This document shows positions 9,041 to 17,263 of a DNA stretch of 64,000 nt, piece after piece; position 1 is the first letter of the stretch, and every line of letters begins with the position of its first letter. The notes under the pieces were generated by a model. That model was not told the origin of the DNA and searched no databases. It saw nothing but the letters and a program-made list of their open reading frames with translations. Made by a program: the position numbers and the translations under genes. The stretch is from Azonexus sp. (GTDB lineage Bacteria > Pseudomonadota > Gammaproteobacteria > Burkholderiales > Rhodocyclaceae), in NCBI RefSeq assembly GCF_023150235.1, contig NZ_JAKLLH010000017.1, positions 1 to 64,000 on the forward strand, in the 5' to 3' direction.

Positions 9041-9313
9041 CGGCGGGCCGCGTTGGCAAGCCGGCGGCGGCGGCAAGGCCAGGCGGCCTTGCGGAATCGG
9101 GCATGCCGCCGTCTCGGCGAGCAAGACTGGCAGCGGCAACAGCGCCAGCGCGGGTAGCGCAGCGCCGAGGTCGTGCGCCTGCAGGCATAGTTCGCAGGCG
9201 TGCGTCGGCACCGCCTCGTCGTCGCCGGCGGCATGGCCGACTGCATGCACCCCGACCGCCAGCTGGGCGAAGACGAGGGCGAGAACGAGGAGGAGATGAC
9301 GCAAGGAATTCAC
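9032..9313 (-). CDS. Small secreted His/Cys protein, possible metal binder
   Basis: 93 residues with a signal peptide (LLLVLALVFAQLAVGVHA) followed by HAVGHAAGDDEAV and HACELCLQAHDLG. The clustered His and Cys residues suggest periplasmic metal binding or trafficking, and the gene is first in the metal-uptake operon. It resembles short DUF2946-type proteins but I cannot confirm this. The start is GTG with no evident Shine-Dalgarno sequence, so the N-terminus is uncertain. Confidence 0.55.
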   Translation of the reverse strand: MNSLRHLLLVLALVFAQLAVGVHAVGHAAGDDEAVPTHACELCLQAHDLGAALPALALLPLPVLLAETAACPIPQGRLALPPPPACQRGPPLS

Positions 9314-9361
9314 GTTGGGGAATAGACTGAGCGACCGGGGGCGCGCCCCCGGTCAGCCGGT

Positions 9362-10561
9362 TCAGTCGACCTGAACGAGCAGCCCTTTGAGGTATTCGCC
9401 TTCGGGAAAGTTCAAGGCAACCGGGTGATCGGCCGTCCCCGAGAGGCGACGAACGATGCGCGCCGAGCGCCCGGCATCGAGCGCGGCGCCGGCGACGATC
9501 TTCTGGAACAGTTCGAGGCCGATGCCGCCGGAGCAGGAATAGGTCATCAACAGTCCGCCCGGCCGCAGCAGACGGAAACCGAGCAGGTTGATGTCCTTGT
9601 AGGCGCGCGCCGCACGGTCGGCATGCGCCGCCGACGGGGCGAACTTGGGCGGATCGAGGACGATCAGGTCGAAGCTGCGACCGGCCTTGCGGAAATCGCG
9701 CAGCGCCTGGAAGACGTCGGCTTCCTGCCACTCGGCGCGTTCGGCCGGCAGTTGCGGATTGAGCGCCAGGTTGGCTTGCGCCTGCGCCAGCGCCGGCCCG
9801 GAGGAATCAATCGACAGCACCGAGCGGGCGCCGCCAGCCAGCGCCTGCAGCGAGAAGCCGGCGGTGTAGCAGAAGCAGTTGAGGATGTCCTTGTCGGCGG
9901 CAACGCTGCGCAACCAGGCGCGGTTGTCGCGCTGGTCGAGGTAGAAGCCGGTTTTATGGCCGCCGACGACGTCGACCGCGAGTTTGACGCCGTATTCGTC
10001 GATCACCAGCCCCGGCCGTTCGCCTTCGGCCGGCGCGCCGTGCAGCCAGCCGACGGTCGGTTCCAGGCCTTCAAGGCCGCGCACGTCGGAATCCGAACGT
10101 TCATAGATGCGGGCGCAACCGGTGGCTTTGAGCAAGCCCTGAACAATCGCATTGCGCCATTTGTCGGCACCGGCCGAAGTCAGCTGCACGACCACGGTGT
10201 CGCCGTACTGGTCGGCAACCACACCGGGCAGGCCATCGGATTCGGCGTGGATCAGGCGCAGCCCCTGCTGGCCGCGCAACTCGGGCAAGGCCTGACGACG
10301 GGCAACGGCCTGCGCGATGCGGCGCTTGAAGAAGGCATCGTCGACCGACTCGTCGGCATCGAAGGTCCAGAAGCGGGCGCGGATCTGGGAACTCGGGCTG
10401 TAAGCAGCACGCCCCAGCGGCTTCAGATTGTCAGACAGGACTTCGACGGTATCGCCCGGACGCGCCCGCCCTTCGAGACGACCGACCGAACCGGCAAACA
10501 ACCAGGGATGCCGCTTCATTGCCGAGCGTTCCTTGCCCGGCATCAGGATCAATTGGGCCAT
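9362..10561 (-). CDS. rlmI: 23S rRNA (cytosine-C5) methyltransferase RlmI-like
   Basis: 399 residues. An N-terminal PUA-like part (KRHPWLFAGSVGRLEG) is followed by a class I SAM methyltransferase fold: LNCFCYTAGFSLQAL, SIDSSGPALAQAQANL, and the catalytic DPPKFAPS and YSCSGGIG motifs. RlmI methylates C1962 of 23S rRNA. The ATG at MAQLILMPGKERS was preferred to an upstream GTG. A monocistronic gene is likely. Confidence 0.9.
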   Translation of the reverse strand: MAQLILMPGKERSAMKRHPWLFAGSVGRLEGRARPGDTVEVLSDNLKPLGRAAYSPSSQIRARFWTFDADESVDDAFFKRRIAQAVARRQALPELRGQQGLRLIHAESDGLPGVVADQYGDTVVVQLTSAGADKWRNAIVQGLLKATGCARIYERSDSDVRGLEGLEPTVGWLHGAPAEGERPGLVIDEYGVKLAVDVVGGHKTGFYLDQRDNRAWLRSVAADKDILNCFCYTAGFSLQALAGGARSVLSIDSSGPALAQAQANLALNPQLPAERAEWQEADVFQALRDFRKAGRSFDLIVLDPPKFAPSAAHADRAARAYKDINLLGFRLLRPGGLLMTYSCSGGIGLELFQKIVAGAALDAGRSARIVRRLSGTADHPVALNFPEGEYLKGLLVQVD

Positions 10562-10641
10562 GATGACTTTCGATAGCACAAGACAGCGCAGAAAACGGAG
10601 GCGGGGTCACCAGTCAGGCGAAATTCCCCAGCCAGAATGCA

Positions 10642-10676
10642 ACAAGCCCCGGCGCCTTGCGGCCACCGGGGCTTGT
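10642..10676 (-). terminator. Hairpin after the small basic protein gene
   Basis: A perfect 11-bp stem ACAAGCCCCGG/CCGGGGCTTGT with a 13-nt loop, 15 bases after the stop codon at 10691. There is no T-run on either side, so it may be a Rho-assisted terminator or an RNA-stabilising hairpin. Confidence 0.5.
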
Positions 10677-10690
10677 CAAGGTGTCGGTGC

Positions 10691-10843
10691 TTACTGACCC
10701 AGGCCCTTGCGGTTACGCTGGTGGCATTCGGCGGCGTAGACAGCCTTGAACATTGCTTTGCCATTGCCCTTGAACAGGCGCTTGGCGGACTTGGAAATGC
10801 AGCGGCGTTCCAGCGTGGAACGGCGGGTACGGTTGATGGCCAT
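10691..10843 (-). CDS. Small conserved-looking basic protein
   Basis: 50 residues starting MAINRTRRSTLERRCISKSA and ending RNRKGLGQ; about a third Arg/Lys with two Cys. CAGGAG lies at ideal spacing before this ATG, and a good promoter lies upstream, so it is probably expressed well. The composition suggests RNA, DNA or ribosome binding. I do not recognise the family. Confidence 0.65.
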   Translation of the reverse strand: MAINRTRRSTLERRCISKSAKRLFKGNGKAMFKAVYAAECHQRNRKGLGQ

Positions 10844-10881
10844 GAGGAACTCCTGAGAATCCGGTTTTTTGCAAAAGCGGG

Positions 10882-10910
10882 ATGATAAAACCACCTCGGG
10901 CAAAGGTCAA
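10882..10910 (-). promoter_or_regulatory. Sigma-70 promoter of the small basic protein gene
   Basis: Minus strand: TTGACC, 17-bp spacer, TATCAT, placing the start site about 30 bases before the SD-ATG of the gene at 10843. Good match to the consensus on both hexamers with ideal spacing. Confidence 0.6.
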
Positions 10911-11027
10911 TCGGCGCCCGGCCGAAACACCTCCGATTGAGCACTGATTCTTCAGTCTTTTTTGTACCGGGGGGAGTGCTTTTCTTCCACCGGCTACCGG
11001 TGCTGCCGATTTCCTTGTCCTACAGTC

Positions 11028-11987
11028 CTATCCCTTGCGCCGCGCACGCGGATGCGCCCGGTCGTAAACCTTGGACAGATGCTGGAAATCGAGATGGGTG
11101 TACACCTGGGTCGAAGCGATGCTGGCGTGCCCGAGCATTTCCTGAACCGCCCGCAGGTCGCCCGAGGATTGCAGCAGGTGCGAAGCGACGGAATGACGCA
11201 GCATGTGCGGATGGACGTGCTGCGGAAAGGCTTGCATCTGCGTCCAGAGTGTCAGGCGCAGTTGTATTGCGCGCGGGCTCAGGCGTCGGCCCCGTCGACC
11301 GACAAACAAGGCATTTTCGTCATCGGCAGCCAGGGTGTCGCGCAGGGGCAACCAGGTGGAAACTGCTTCGCGTGCAACCCGGCCAACCGGGATCAGGCGG
11401 GGCTTGGCGCGTTTTCCCACGACCCGCAACTCGGCTTCGTGCAGCATGCGGTCGACTTCGCCGCGATCGAGCTGGACGAGTTCGACAAGGCGCAGCCCCG
11501 AGGAATAGAAGAGCTCGAACATCGCCCGGTCGCGAGCGAGCAGGACTTCGTCGCCTTCCTCCGCACCCTCCTGGTCGCCCACGGAATGGCCATCGAGCAG
11601 ACGGCAAGCCTCGTCCACCGCCAGCGCCTTCGGCAAGCGTTTTGGCGACTTGGGTGGCCGTATCCCTTCACAGGGATTGGCATCCAGCCGCTCCCGGCGA
11701 CCCAACCAAGTAAAAAAGCCACGCCAGGCCGAGAGCATGCGCCCCAGGCTACGCCCACCCAGGCCGCCGCCGTGTAGTTGCGCCAGCCAGCGCCGGATCA
11801 GAAAGGTGTCGATGCGCGCGAGTGGCGTCGTCGCCGCCAGTTGCAGCAAGCGCGCCAGATCGCGGCGGTAGTTGCTGAGCGTATGCGGCGAATAACGACG
11901 CTGCCAGGTCAGTTCCGCCAGCCACGCATCGACCAGTGCTTGATCGGGATGCCCCCCTGGAGTTACGGCTGCCGGCATCGCCGTCAT
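11028..11987 (-). CDS. xerC: Tyrosine recombinase XerC
   Basis: 319 residues: an N-terminal SAM-like core-binding domain (WLAELTWQRRYSPHTLSNYR) and a catalytic domain with SSGLRLVEL (Arg), HMLRHSVASHLL (HxLR), LGHASIASTQVYTHL (His and the nucleophile Tyr). XerC acts with XerD at the dif site to resolve chromosome dimers. The ATG lies two bases after the stop of the DUF484 gene. The dapF-DUF484-xerC order is the classical one, which excludes a phage integrase. Confidence 0.95.
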   Translation of the reverse strand: MTAMPAAVTPGGHPDQALVDAWLAELTWQRRYSPHTLSNYRRDLARLLQLAATTPLARIDTFLIRRWLAQLHGGGLGGRSLGRMLSAWRGFFTWLGRRERLDANPCEGIRPPKSPKRLPKALAVDEACRLLDGHSVGDQEGAEEGDEVLLARDRAMFELFYSSGLRLVELVQLDRGEVDRMLHEAELRVVGKRAKPRLIPVGRVAREAVSTWLPLRDTLAADDENALFVGRRGRRLSPRAIQLRLTLWTQMQAFPQHVHPHMLRHSVASHLLQSSGDLRAVQEMLGHASIASTQVYTHLDFQHLSKVYDRAHPRARRKG

Positions 11988-11989
11988 GC

Positions 11990-12661
11990 TCAGAGGACGC
12001 TGCGGGTAACGCGGGCCAGCGCCGCCGAAACCATCTCGCCCAGGCGCTCCAGATACAAGGTGCCCATGTCGGCGTAAAAGCGCTGCGCCTCTTCGCTGCC
12101 CAGCGCGACCAAGCCAATCGTGCCGCCACCGTTGCGCAAGGCGATCAGCGCCTGCGAACGGATATGCGGCGCATGCTCGCCGAACCAAGATTGGGTCCCG
12201 AAGCCGGCGGTCGAGCCGCAATACGGTCGACTCAGGGTTTCGGCAAAAACCTGCAGTTCTTCGCTGACCGCCGCGAACTCCGGCAGGTCTTCGATCCCCT
12301 CGGGCTTGTGCCACAAGCGCAGCGCCACGTGCGGCACCGCAAAATCGTCGCGCAAGTGGAAATTCAGCAAGTGGATCACCGCCTGGAAGGTTTCGGCCGC
12401 GATCAGGCCGACCGACAGACGGTGCACCTTTTCGCTGATGGCGTCGTTTTCCTCGCCGTAGTTGATCAATTCGGCGAGTTTGTGCTCCAGCTGCCGGTTC
12501 TTCTCGCGCAGCGTCAGCATCTGTCGCTCGACCAGCGAGACCGCGCGCCCGCCATGCGGGTGCGGGACGAAAATCTGCGCCATCAGGTCGGCATATTGCT
12601 CGAAGAAGCTGGGATTGCGCTGCAGGTAATCGGCAATTTCGTCAGGAAAGAGGGCGCTCAT
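11990..12661 (-). CDS. DUF484 family protein (GAF-like)
   Basis: 223 residues with an N-terminal helix-rich start ([23 protein letters not shown]), a coiled-coil ([22 protein letters not shown]) and a GAF-like C-terminal domain ending in [12 protein letters not shown]. This is the DUF484 family, regularly encoded between dapF and xerC; its role is unknown. The start overlaps the dapF stop by four bases (translational coupling). Confidence 0.9.
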   Translation of the reverse strand: MSALFPDEIADYLQRNPSFFEQYADLMAQIFVPHPHGGRAVSLVERQMLTLREKNRQLEHKLAELINYGEENDAISEKVHRLSVGLIAAETFQAVIHLLNFHLRDDFAVPHVALRLWHKPEGIEDLPEFAAVSEELQVFAETLSRPYCGSTAGFGTQSWFGEHAPHIRSQALIALRNGGGTIGLVALGSEEAQRFYADMGTLYLERLGEMVSAALARVTRSVL

Positions 12662-13488
12662 AATTCGATTTCTCCAGTAAACACCGTAACTGCCGGCCCG
12701 GTCATCAGGACCGGCCGACCGGGACCACCCCAGGCGATGGTCAGATCGCCGCCGCGCGTCGTCACCCGCACCGGCGAATCGAGCAGGCCGCGCCGGATCC
12801 CGGCAACCGCGGCCGCACAGGCACCGGTACCGCAGGCCAGCGTCTCGCCGGAACCGCGCTCGTACACGCGCAGGCGGATCTGGTGCCGGTCGACGATCTG
12901 CATGAAACCGGCATTAACCCGTTTGGGGAAGCGCTGATGGCGTTCGATCAGCGGCCCGTGCCGCTCGACCGGATGCTGCTCGACATCGTCGACCACTTGC
13001 ACCGCGTGCGGGTTACCCATCGACACCACCGTGGTTTCGAGGGTTTCGTCGGCTACGTCGAGCAAATGAATGATCACATCCTCGTCCGCCAGAAAGGGAA
13101 TTTCGGCCGGCAAAAAGCGGGGTTCGCCCATGTCGACCGTGACCTTGCCGTCGGCTTCGAGGCGCGGGGCGATGATCCCTTTCTGCGTCTCGACGCGGAT
13201 CTCGCGTTTATCGGTCAGGCCCTGCTCATGGACGAAACGGACGAAGCAGCGGGCACCGTTACCGCATTGCTCGACCTCGCCGCCGTCGGCATTGAAGATC
13301 CGGTAGCGGAAATCGATACCCGGCTGGCTGGCCGGCTCGACCAGCAGGATCTGGTCGCAACCGACCCCGAAATTGCGGTCGGCGAGGAAGCAAAGCTGTT
13401 CCGGGGAAAGCGAAACCGTCTGGCGAACGCCGTCGAGAACAACGAAATCATTGCCCAGACCATGCATCTTGGAGAATTTGAGCTTCAC
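12658..13488 (-). CDS. dapF: Diaminopimelate epimerase
   Basis: 276 residues. The two catalytic cysteines are visible in [11 protein letters not shown] and [12 protein letters not shown]. DapF converts LL- to meso-diaminopimelate for lysine and peptidoglycan synthesis. GTG start with GGAGGG at good spacing. First gene of dapF-DUF484-xerC. Confidence 0.96.
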   Translation of the reverse strand: MKLKFSKMHGLGNDFVVLDGVRQTVSLSPEQLCFLADRNFGVGCDQILLVEPASQPGIDFRYRIFNADGGEVEQCGNGARCFVRFVHEQGLTDKREIRVETQKGIIAPRLEADGKVTVDMGEPRFLPAEIPFLADEDVIIHLLDVADETLETTVVSMGNPHAVQVVDDVEQHPVERHGPLIERHQRFPKRVNAGFMQIVDRHQIRLRVYERGSGETLACGTGACAAAVAGIRRGLLDSPVRVTTRGGDLTIAWGGPGRPVLMTGPAVTVFTGEIEL

Positions 13489-13514
13489 TTTGCCCTCCGA
13501 TTTGAATAAGAAAA

Positions 13515-13543
13515 AGAATAACAGAGACAGTCACTTGTCTCAA
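13515..13543 (-). promoter_or_regulatory. Sigma-70 promoter of the dapF operon
   Basis: Minus strand TTGAGA, 17-bp spacer, TATTCT, about 30 bases before the dapF start. The spacer also holds a small hairpin GAGACA/TGTCTC that could end transcription from the GNAT gene. Confidence 0.55.
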
Positions 13544-13547
13544 ATTG

Positions 13548-14054
13548 TTAAAGCTTTTTCTCCATCACGAAATCGTCCATCACGTAGCGCCCCAGATCTT
13601 CGACCGTGGTTTCGCGGACGGCGAAACCGTACTTCTGGTACGAAGCGATAGCCTTGGTATTACGCTTGTTGACCTGCAGCACCAGCGTTGGGTAGCCCAG
13701 CTTGCGCGCCCGGGCCGCGACGTGCTCGATCATCTGCCCGCCAACACCGCGCCGCTGCACATCGGGATGGATGTAGAGCTTGTCGAGCTTGAACTCGCCC
13801 TTGCGCAATTCGCTGAAGGCAAAGCCGACCCGGCGCTCGCCGACCAGCGCCTGATCCAGCCATTTGTCGGCGTCTTCGAGATCGTCGTAGAGCCGCTCGT
13901 GGCCGTAACGTTGCTCAAGCATGAAGTCGATCTGCTCCTGGGTGATGATCCCCGGGTAGCTGGCCTGCCAGATTTCGCGGGCCAGCGCGGCAATCGCCGG
14001 AACCTCGGGCGGGGTGATCGGACGGATGGTGATATCGATGGGTGTTGCGCTCAT
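13548..14054 (-). CDS. GNAT-family N-acetyltransferase
   Basis: 168 residues with the GNAT fold: motif A near LDKLYIHPDVQRRGVGGQMIEH, where RRGVGG binds the acetyl-CoA pyrophosphate, and a C-terminal NTKAIASYQKYGF motif. Substrate unknown. The start overlaps the stop of the upstream acyltransferase gene by four bases, so it is translated with the lipid A acyltransferases. Confidence 0.88.
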   Translation of the reverse strand: MSATPIDITIRPITPPEVPAIAALAREIWQASYPGIITQEQIDFMLEQRYGHERLYDDLEDADKWLDQALVGERRVGFAFSELRKGEFKLDKLYIHPDVQRRGVGGQMIEHVAARARKLGYPTLVLQVNKRNTKAIASYQKYGFAVRETTVEDLGRYVMDDFVMEKKL

Positions 14055-14926
14055 TTGTAAAACCTCTGTTCTCCGGCTGGCCGGGTTTTGAAACGTTTGT
14101 GCAACCAGAAGTACTGTTCCGGCATTTTCAGGACTTCAGACTCGATGAAGCGGTTCATGAATTCAGTATCGGCTTCGACGCTGGCACCGGGAAAATTCTC
14201 CCAGGCCGGCTGCAACTCGACCTCGTAACCGTCGGCGACCTGGCGTGTAATGCAGGGTACGACGCGGGCACCGGTCAGGCGAACCAGTCGCGACAAGGCC
14301 GGAATGGTTGCCGCCTGGACACCGAAAAAAGGTGAAAAAATCGATTCCTTCGGGCCAAAATCCATGTCCGGCAAATAGTAGAACGGGTAGCCCTCCTTCA
14401 GGTATTTGACCACCTTGCGCAAACCCTCCTGACGCGACGCCAGTTGCGAGGGGTTGAAACGCATCCGTCCCGCGTACAGCAAGCGATTCAGGACCGGGTT
14501 TTTCTGATTCGAGTAGACGCTGCACACCGGCGCCTCCATCGTCATCCGCGTACCGCCAGCATCGAGGCCGACGAAATGCGGCGCCAGCAGGATCGTCGGC
14601 CGCCCGTCGGCGGAACGCAAATGTTCGCCACCGCGCAGGCGGATCAGGCGCTCCAACCGGCCGCGCGGCGCCCACCAGCCGAGAGTACGGTCGAGTACCG
14701 CCTGGGCGAAAGCGACAAAATGGCGGCGGGCCAGCTGTTCACGGTCGACCGCGCTCAAGGCCGGAAAACACAGGCGCAAGTTGGTCAAGGCCACCTCGCG
14801 CCGCTCGCGGCCGAAGCGATACAACAGGCGCCCGAGCAGCGCCCCCAGCGCCCGCAACCAGGGCAGCGGCAGCCAGTGCAGCCACCACAACAAACCCAAT
14901 CCGCAATACGTTGCGAGCTTCTTCAT
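14051..14926 (-). CDS. LpxL/HtrB-family lauroyl acyltransferase (second copy)
   Basis: 291 residues, N-terminal hydrophobic anchor (LGLLWWLHWLPLPWLRALG), and the HX4D/E active-site motif as HFVGLD in LAPHFVGLDAGG. This family adds secondary acyl chains to lipid A. It overlaps the neighbouring homologue by four bases; two tandem late acyltransferases suggest a hexa-acylated lipid A made by a coupled pair. Confidence 0.88.
   Translation of the reverse strand: MKKLATYCGLGLLWWLHWLPLPWLRALGALLGRLLYRFGRERREVALTNLRLCFPALSAVDREQLARRHFVAFAQAVLDRTLGWWAPRGRLERLIRLRGGEHLRSADGRPTILLAPHFVGLDAGGTRMTMEAPVCSVYSNQKNPVLNRLLYAGRMRFNPSQLASRQEGLRKVVKYLKEGYPFYYLPDMDFGPKESIFSPFFGVQAATIPALSRLVRLTGARVVPCITRQVADGYEVELQPAWENFPGASVEADTEFMNRFIESEVLKMPEQYFWLHKRFKTRPAGEQRFYK
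14742..14751. repeat. CGGTCGACCG palindrome inside an acyltransferase gene
   Basis: In-gene copy of the dispersed 10-bp palindrome, preceded by TTCA as in the intergenic copies. It lies within the first 65 codons of the acyltransferase. Confidence 0.6.
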
Positions 14927-15774
14927 GCCCCGGCTCCCGGCGGCGGCTCGGCTCCGGCGGGCTGCTTGTAGCGGTTATAGCCCCACAGGTACTGCTCGGG
15001 GCAGACGCAGATCAGCTTTTCCACCTCGCGATTGATCTGTGCCGCCCGCGCCACCGTATCGCCATGCAACGGCTCGCTCGGCTCGGAAAAATGCAGCCGG
15101 AAGCCACGGCCGCCGGGCAGGCGCTCGCCCCAGACCAACAGGCTGACCGCATCGGTTTCGGTCAGCCTGGCAGCCAGGGTCATGGTGTAGGCAGGACGGC
15201 CGAAGAAATCGAGCCACACCCCCTCGCCGGTTTTCGGCGCCTGATCGGGCAGCATCCCGACCATTTGGCCCTTCTTCAGCGCCTTGATCAGCGCCCGGAC
15301 TCCCGACAGGTCGGCCGGCGCCAGATGCAGCTGCGGCCGCTGCCGCCCCTGCAGGATCAGGGTTTGCAAAGTCGCCGACTTGGGTGCCCGATAGAGGACG
15401 GTAATGTCGGCCAAGGCCGACAAATACTGTGCGGTAATTTCGAAACAGCCCAGGTGTGGGGTCAGGAACACGATGCCCTTGCCCGAGGCGCGCGCCGCTT
15501 CGACCAGCGCCAGTCCTTCAACCTCGGCGACCAGCGGCAGCGCCTCCTCCAGGGAACGGCCCCAGATCCGTGCCAGTTCGAGCATCTGCTTGCCGGTTTC
15601 GCGGGCCACCCGAAAACGGCTCACGGTTTGCGCCAGCCCGGCCTGCGCCAAGTTCTCGCTCAGGTGGCGACGATAGGTGGGAGACAGCAGATAGGCCAGC
15701 AGGCCCAATGCGGCCCCCAGCCCGTGCAAAGCGCGCAAAGGCAGGCGACCGAGAAGACGAAACAGTAAGACCAT
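14923..15774 (-). CDS. LpxL/HtrB-family lipid A acyltransferase (first copy)
   Basis: 283 residues with the HX4E motif HLGCFE in LTPHLGCFEITAQ and a hydrophobic N-terminus. AGGGG sits five bases before the chosen ATG (MVLLFRLLGRLP); a longer TTG-initiated form is less likely. First gene of the acyltransferase, acyltransferase, GNAT run, divergent from metK. Confidence 0.88.
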   Translation of the reverse strand: MVLLFRLLGRLPLRALHGLGAALGLLAYLLSPTYRRHLSENLAQAGLAQTVSRFRVARETGKQMLELARIWGRSLEEALPLVAEVEGLALVEAARASGKGIVFLTPHLGCFEITAQYLSALADITVLYRAPKSATLQTLILQGRQRPQLHLAPADLSGVRALIKALKKGQMVGMLPDQAPKTGEGVWLDFFGRPAYTMTLAARLTETDAVSLLVWGERLPGGRGFRLHFSEPSEPLHGDTVARAAQINREVEKLICVCPEQYLWGYNRYKQPAGAEPPPGAGA

Positions 15775-15788
15775 GAAGCCCCTGGGGG

Positions 15789-15816
15789 TTGAATGCTGCA
15801 AGGAAAAGTTTATTAT
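15789..15816 (+). promoter_or_regulatory. Possible metK promoter
   Basis: TTGAAT, 16-bp spacer, TATTAT in the divergent region, about 120 bases before the metK ATG, leaving room for the structured leader at 15883-15929. Confidence 0.4.
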
Positions 15817-15882
15817 TATCGGATCGCCGAGTTAAACAGACAACTTGCGGGGCGATTCAGAAAATCCGCTAAAGCGTCACCC

Positions 15883-15929
15883 GCTCCTGGTCCGAAGCCG
15901 GTAACGCAGTACCGAAGGACCGCAGGAGC
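15883..15929 (+). promoter_or_regulatory. metK leader hairpin that hides the ribosome site
   Basis: GCTCCTG (15883-15889) pairs with CAGGAGC (15923-15929), which contains the metK Shine-Dalgarno sequence. The stem continues with GTCC/GGAC and, after an asymmetric internal loop (GAAGC opposite AA), CGGTA/TACCG with a six-base loop. In the folded form metK translation should be blocked. It does not match a SAM riboswitch class I can recognise, but its place before SAM synthetase suggests feedback by SAM or temperature. Confidence 0.5.
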
Positions 15930-15934
15930 ACGCC

Positions 15935-17098
15935 ATGAGCGAATACTTCTTCACCTCGGAATCCGTTTCCGAAGGCCATCCCGACAAGGTCGCCGACCAG
16001 ATCTCCGATGCCATCCTCGACGCCATCCTGGCACAGGATCCGCATGCCCGCGTTGCCGCCGAAACCCTGTGCAACACCGGCCTGGTCGTTCTCGCCGGTG
16101 AAATCACCACGCACGCCAACGTCGATTACATCCAGGTCGCGCGCGACACGATCAAGCGCATCGGCTACGACAACACCGATTACGGCATCGACTACAAGGG
16201 TTGTGCCGTCCTCGTCGCCTACGACAAGCAGAGCCCCGACATCGCCCAGGGCGTGAACAAGGCCTACGACGACAACCTCGATCAGGGTGCCGGCGACCAG
16301 GGCCTGATGTTCGGTTATGCCTGCGATGAAACCCCATCGCTGATGCCGCTGCCGATCTACCTCTCGCACCGCCTGGTCGAGCGCCAGGCGCTGCTGCGCA
16401 AGGACGGCCGCCTGGCCTGGGCGCGCCCGGATGCCAAGTCGCAAGTCACCATCAAGTACGTCGACGGCAAGCCCTACTGCATCGATACCGTGGTGCTGTC
16501 GACCCAGCATTCGCCGGAGATCAGCCTGGAAGACCTGCGCGAGCAGACGATCGAGGAAATCATCAAGCCGGTGCTGCCGAAGGAACTGGTCAAGGGCGAC
16601 ATCAAGTATCTGGTCAACCCGACCGGCCGCTTCGTCGTCGGCGGTCCGCAGGGCGACTGCGGCCTGACCGGCCGCAAGATCATCGTCGACACCTACGGCG
16701 GGGCTGCCCCGCATGGTGGCGGCGCCTTCTCCGGCAAGGACCCGTCCAAGGTCGACCGCTCCGCCGCCTACGCCGGCCGCTATGTGGCCAAGAACATCGT
16801 CGCCGCCGGTCTGGCCTCCAAGTGCCTGGTGCAGGTGTCCTACGCCATCGGCGTCTCGCACCCGACCTCGATCATGGTCGACACCTTCGGCACCGGCAAG
16901 GTCAGTAACGAAACCCTGACCGCACTGGTCAAGAAGCATTTCGACCTGCGCCCGAAGGGCATCGTCAACATGCTCAACCTGTTGCGCCCGATCTACGAAA
17001 AAACTGCCGCTTATGGCCATTTCGGCCGCGAAGAACCGGAATTCAGCTGGGAAGCAACCGACCGCGCCAGCTTGCTGCGCAACGACGCAGGGCTGTAA
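15935..17098 (+). CDS. metK: S-adenosylmethionine synthetase
   Basis: 387 residues, full length. Family motifs visible: [32 protein letters not shown] and [16 protein letters not shown] (P-loop-like). Makes SAM from methionine and ATP. It heads a methyl-cycle neighbourhood with ahcY and metF downstream. Translation is probably set by the hairpin that contains its AGGAG. Confidence 0.97.
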   Translation: MSEYFFTSESVSEGHPDKVADQISDAILDAILAQDPHARVAAETLCNTGLVVLAGEITTHANVDYIQVARDTIKRIGYDNTDYGIDYKGCAVLVAYDKQSPDIAQGVNKAYDDNLDQGAGDQGLMFGYACDETPSLMPLPIYLSHRLVERQALLRKDGRLAWARPDAKSQVTIKYVDGKPYCIDTVVLSTQHSPEISLEDLREQTIEEIIKPVLPKELVKGDIKYLVNPTGRFVVGGPQGDCGLTGRKIIVDTYGGAAPHGGGAFSGKDPSKVDRSAAYAGRYVAKNIVAAGLASKCLVQVSYAIGVSHPTSIMVDTFGTGKVSNETLTALVKKHFDLRPKGIVNMLNLLRPIYEKTAAYGHFGREEPEFSWEATDRASLLRNDAGL

Positions 17099-17130
17099 AG
17101 ACCGTTTTCCGGCAATCACCGGATCTGTGC

Positions 17131-17158
17131 GGCGACTCTCGGGAGTCGCCGTTTTTTT
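17131..17158 (+). terminator. Rho-independent terminator of metK
   Basis: GGCGACTC-TCGG-GAGTCGCC followed by G and seven T. Perfect 8-bp stem, four-base loop, strong U-tract, 32 bases after the metK stop. Confidence 0.92.
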
Positions 17159-17263
17159 GCATCAGCGTCAAGCAGCACTGGTACGGTGCGCATATTGGTG
17201 GAGAAAATCCGGCAGCAACATTGGATAATGCACACCAGTCGGACCCCCCCAAGAGTTTGCCAA

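Noticed and set aside
11028-11987. Phage-type integrase
   Set aside because: The dapF-DUF484-xerC context identifies it as chromosomal XerC; no att sites or phage genes are nearby.
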